A stretch of 8,645 nt of DNA from CAVOBC01 sp963693635 (lineage in GTDB: Bacteria; Pseudomonadota; Gammaproteobacteria; Pseudomonadales; Azotimanducaceae), in the NCBI GenBank assembly GCA_963693635.1, contig CAVOBC010000197.1, positions 1 to 8,645 of the forward strand. Direction: 5' to 3'. The notes below the pieces were generated by a model. That model was not told the DNA's origin. It worked only from the letters and a program-made list of their open reading frames with translations, and searched no databases. Shown piece after piece: positions 6,656 through 8,645 of the stretch. Numbering within the stretch: position 1 is the first letter of the stretch; every line of letters starts with the position of its first letter. The translations under genes were made by a program, and so were the position numbers.

Positions 6656-7407
6656 TGCTTTCCATCAACGCATTGAACCAGTCGTACGGTCAGAGCCACA
6701 CGCTCTGGGATCTTGACATGTCCATCGATCGCGGTGCATGTGTCAGCCTGATAGGCCGTAACGGCGTCGGCAAGACGACCTTGCTTGAGTGCATTATGGG
6801 ACTGTTACCCGTCGATTCAGGCAGCATGCGTTACTCGCTGCAGGAGTCCTCACACTCATCACACGACTCATTACAAGACCCCTTACAAAAAGAGGGTCGC
6901 GAACTTACGCGTCTGAGCGTGGAGGACCGTGCATCCCTGCGGATCGGCTATGTCCCCCAGGGACGGATGATCTTTCCGTTACTGACGGTCGAGGAAAACC
7001 TGCAAATTGGTTTCGGTGCGCTGCCGCGTGCGGAACGCCGGATACCGTCGCTGGTGTACGAACTGTTCCCCGTGCTCAAGGACATGTTGGCCCGCCGGGG
7101 TGGAGATCTGTCGGGCGGCCAGCAGCAGCAACTTGCGATTGGCCGCGCACTTGTCCTCGGCCCGGAATTTCTGATTCTCGACGAGCCGACCGAGGGCATT
7201 CAGCCCAACATTGTCCATCAAATCGGCGATGTCATTCGTCAACTGAACGAAGAACTGGGTATGACCGTTCTCGTCGTTGAACAGAAGTTGCCGTTCGTGC
7301 GGCGGGTCGCCAGCGAGTTTTTCATCATGACCAAGGGGTCTATTGTCGCTAGCGGTACCATGGCAGAACTTGATGAATCGCTCATTCAGAAACACCTTTC
7401 CGTATGA
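6652..7407 (+). CDS. urtE: Urea ABC transporter ATP-binding protein UrtE, with a 19-residue insertion
   Basis: The product is a 251-aa ABC ATPase of LivF type. Walker A is GRNGVGKTT at 35-43 (Arg and Val as typical of UrtE), Q-loop Q103 in YVPQGRMIF, signature LSGGQ at 153-157, Walker B FLILDEP at 173-179, and VVEQ at 208-211, where Gln replaces the switch His as in other LivF/UrtE proteins. The usual length is about 230 aa; the excess is a Ser/His/Gln/Asp-rich segment at residues 62-80 between Walker A and the Q-loop, in place of a short loop. All catalytic motifs are intact, so the protein should work. The ATG overlaps the urtD stop (ATGA). A second ATG follows at once (6655), and either could be used. 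Confidence 0.94.
   Translation: MMLSINALNQSYGQSHTLWDLDMSIDRGACVSLIGRNGVGKTTLLECIMGLLPVDSGSMRYSLQESSHSSHDSLQDPLQKEGRELTRLSVEDRASLRIGYVPQGRMIFPLLTVEENLQIGFGALPRAERRIPSLVYELFPVLKDMLARRGGDLSGGQQQQLAIGRALVLGPEFLILDEPTEGIQPNIVHQIGDVIRQLNEELGMTVLVVEQKLPFVRRVASEFFIMTKGSIVASGTMAELDESLIQKHLSV
6835..6891 (+). repeat. Low-complexity in-frame insertion in urtE made of short imperfect repeats
   Basis: These 57 bases encode UrtE residues 62-80 (Ser, His, Gln, Asp-rich). The DNA is made of short repeated words: TCACAC at 6850 and 6859 (9 bp apart) and TTACAA at 6871 and 6883 (12 bp apart). It is less GC-rich than the flanking coding sequence. Repeat spacings of 9 and 12 bp keep the reading frame, which suggests growth by slippage under selection for an open frame. 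The boundaries are estimated from the usual UrtE loop and may be off by a few residues. Confidence 0.5.
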
Positions 7408-7462
7408 CTGAACTGCCTGATACGACGACACAGTCACGGATGGCTGCAGCGGCAGGTCGATT

Positions 7463-8290
7463 GTGCTGAGTGCCAAGACGTCGACATCGCGCAACTGGTC
7501 TGCAGAGATGGCACTGGAGTTCTCCCGTGACCGCGGCCGCACGACGGTCCGGCGCGTGCGGCAACGCGGCCCGCTTGCTGTTCAAAAACCGTTCAATCAG
7601 CCTAACGGTGAGTGTCAGGTGTACCTGCTGCATCCACCTGGAGGTATCGTCGGCGGCGACACACTCGCGACGACTGTGCGCGCGACGCGTGACGCAAGCG
7701 GTCTCGTTACGACACCAGCATCAAGCAAGGTCTACCGCAGCACGAATGCGGTTAGCACGGTGACACAGCGACTCGAGGTCAGTGCAGGTGCGCGGCTCGC
7801 ATGGTTGCCGCAGGACACGATCCTGTTCGGCGGCAGCAAATACGCTATGAACACCGAGATTGATCTCAATCCGAGTGCATCGTTCTGCGGTTGGGAGATT
7901 ACGTCGCTCGGCCGTCCACTCAGCGGCGACGGCTACGATGTCGGTGCCTTCGATCAGCGAATGCAGGTCACCGTTGGCGGCGCCGTGCGTCTGCGCGAGC
8001 ACCTCGCCTGGAGCGATGACAGAACCATCCTGGATGCCGCCTGGGGCCTTGCTGGTCGACGTGTGCTGGCAACCTGGCTTACCTATCCTGCTGATGCGGA
8101 TCTCGTGAACGCGGTGCGCGAATGTTTGCCCGATGGTTTCGCAGCAACCTTGCTCCAAGACTTGTTGTTGGTCAGGGGGCTTGCCGATGACGCGCATTTG
8201 GTGCGCCAGACACTCGCGACCGCCTGGCACTCCATCCATATGCAGGCGTTTGGTGTGAGTGCCTGCATGCCCAGAATATGGCTGACATGA
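7463..8290 (+). CDS. ureD: Urease accessory protein UreD (UreH)
   Basis: The product is 275 aa, a normal UreD length. UreD binds the urease apoenzyme and, with UreF and UreG, helps deliver nickel to the active site in the cytoplasm. Family signatures are clear: W12 with the following L/F pattern, RGPLAVQKPF at 35-44, VYLLHPPGGIVGGD at 53-66, TTPASSKVYRS at 83-93, WLPQDTILF at 114-122 (Asp where most have Glu), GWE...LGRP at 143-152, and the C-terminal PRIW. The start is GTG at 7463: an in-frame stop lies at 7418, and a later ATG (7508) would lose conserved W12. The ribosome-binding site is weak. Its location directly after urtE links urea import with urease maturation. Confidence 0.93.
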   Translation: MLSAKTSTSRNWSAEMALEFSRDRGRTTVRRVRQRGPLAVQKPFNQPNGECQVYLLHPPGGIVGGDTLATTVRATRDASGLVTTPASSKVYRSTNAVSTVTQRLEVSAGARLAWLPQDTILFGGSKYAMNTEIDLNPSASFCGWEITSLGRPLSGDGYDVGAFDQRMQVTVGGAVRLREHLAWSDDRTILDAAWGLAGRRVLATWLTYPADADLVNAVRECLPDGFAATLLQDLLLVRGLADDAHLVRQTLATAWHSIHMQAFGVSACMPRIWLT

Positions 8291-8310
8291 GTCATGCCGC
8301 CGGCCGCGTC

Positions 8311-8395
8311 GACAGCCACTGTAGACAGCCACTGTAGACAGCCACTGTAGACAGCCACTGTAGACAGCCACTGTAGACAGCCACTGTAGACAGCC
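8311..8395 (+). repeat. Perfect 13-bp tandem repeat array (about 6.5 copies) between ureD and ureA
   Basis: Six identical copies of GACAGCCACTGTA run from 8311 to 8388, followed by a partial copy GACAGCC (8389-8395). There is not one mismatch. Each unit holds a small dyad, ACAG-CCA-CTGT, and each junction holds another, CTGT-AG-ACAG, so the array is a chain of alternating inverted 4-mers that could form hairpins in RNA. The unit length is not a multiple of 3, and the array lies in the non-coding gap after the ureD stop and before ureA. Perfect identity suggests recent expansion and probable variation in copy number between strains. Confidence 0.97.
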
Positions 8396-8415
8396 TATCA
8401 AAGAGGGTGCATAAA
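8387..8415 (+). promoter_or_regulatory. Possible sigma-70-type promoter for ureA, -35 box inside the last repeat
   Basis: TAGACA (8387-8392) spans the junction of the last two repeat units and is one base from TTGACA. Exactly 17 nt later comes CATAAA (8410-8415), a fair -10 box (4 of 6 to TATAAT). Transcription would begin near 8422, leaving a very short leader that starts close to the ribosome-binding site of ureA. Such AT-containing matches arise often by chance, so this is only a candidate. Every repeat junction has TAGACA, but only the last one is at the right distance. Confidence 0.25.
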
Positions 8416-8435
8416 ACCGATGAGGAGAAACGACA

Positions 8436-8645
8436 ATGGAACTTTCACCGCGGGACAAAGACAAGCTGCTGCTATTCGTCGCTGCACAACTCGCCGAGCA
8501 GCGTCGCCAACGTGGCGTCAAACTGAATTACCCTGAGAGTATCGCTCTGATCTCAGCCGCGATCATGGAGGGAGCGCGTGATGGACGTTCCGTTGCAGAG
8601 TTAATGACTGAAGGTACACAGATCCTTGCGCGTGACGACGTGATG
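8436..8645 (+). CDS. ureA: Urease gamma subunit UreA, 5' part (runs off the window)
   Basis: The frame is open from the ATG at 8436 to the end of the window, giving 70 of the usual 100 or so residues. The sequence is textbook UreA: MELSPRDKDKLLLF at the start, KLNYPESIALISAAIMEGARDG in the middle and LARDDVM at the cut end. UreA is the small structural subunit of the nickel enzyme urease, which hydrolyses urea to ammonia and carbamate in the cytoplasm. A strong ribosome-binding site GAGGAG is at 8422-8427, 8 nt before the ATG, much better than those of urtB, urtC or ureD. The gene lies 145 nt after the ureD stop, with the 13-bp repeat array in the gap. ureB, ureC and the other accessory genes would be expected next. 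Confidence 0.96.
   Translation, partial: MELSPRDKDKLLLFVAAQLAEQRRQRGVKLNYPESIALISAAIMEGARDGRSVAELMTEGTQILARDDVM

Noticed and set aside
8311..8395. CRISPR array
   Set aside because: The 13-bp units are directly adjacent with no spacers and are much shorter than CRISPR repeats; no cas gene is near. It is a plain tandem repeat.
7721..8521. 266-codon - strand frame covering the end of ureD, the repeat array and the start of ureA
   Set aside because: It overlaps two certain urease genes. The repeat array gives it a periodic segment (13 codons per three units), which looks protein-like but is only the tandem DNA repeat read through.

Overview
The window carries most of a urea-scavenging operon, all on the + strand, and is cut off inside the first urease structural gene. 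The order is: outer-membrane porin-like gene, urtA, urtB, urtC, urtD, urtE (a complete ABC-type urea transporter), ureD (urease accessory protein) and the first 70 codons of ureA (urease gamma subunit). A porin, Sec-type signal peptides and a periplasmic binding protein point to a Gram-negative bacterium. The long UrtB with an N-terminal extracytoplasmic domain, the NtrC/sigma-54-like control region and the fairly GC-rich codon use suggest a pseudomonadote, perhaps a gammaproteobacterium; this assignment is by eye and tentative.

Layout: bases 1-350 show no convincing gene. Bases 351-460 look like a nitrogen-regulated enhancer and promoter: two NtrC-like dyads (351-365 and 391-405), a 13-bp palindrome (405-417) and a strong sigma-54 -24/-12 element (445-460). 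A leader of about 112 nt leads to the porin (583-1767). urtA follows after 14 nt. After urtA there is a perfect 10-bp-stem hairpin (3082-3106), then urtB from a TTG start. urtB and urtC are 1 nt apart, urtC and urtD overlap by 8 nt, and urtD and urtE overlap by 4 nt (ATGA). ureD starts at a GTG 55 nt after urtE. Between ureD and ureA lies a perfect tandem array of a 13-bp unit (8311-8395, about 6.5 copies).

How the genes work together (family knowledge plus inference): under nitrogen limitation, phosphorylated NtrC and sigma-54 RNA polymerase would switch on the unit. The porin would let urea cross the outer membrane, UrtA would bind it in the periplasm, UrtBC with the ATPases UrtDE would import it, and urease, matured with the help of UreD, would hydrolyse it to ammonia and CO2. 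The hairpin after urtA would favour making more binding protein than permease and ATPase.

The system itself is well known. The unusual parts are local: the 13-bp array before ureA, which also supplies a possible -35 box; a 19-residue low-complexity insertion in UrtE; two close cysteine pairs in the porin; and the clear sigma-54/NtrC control region. I found no RNA gene, CRISPR array, insertion sequence or phage gene.
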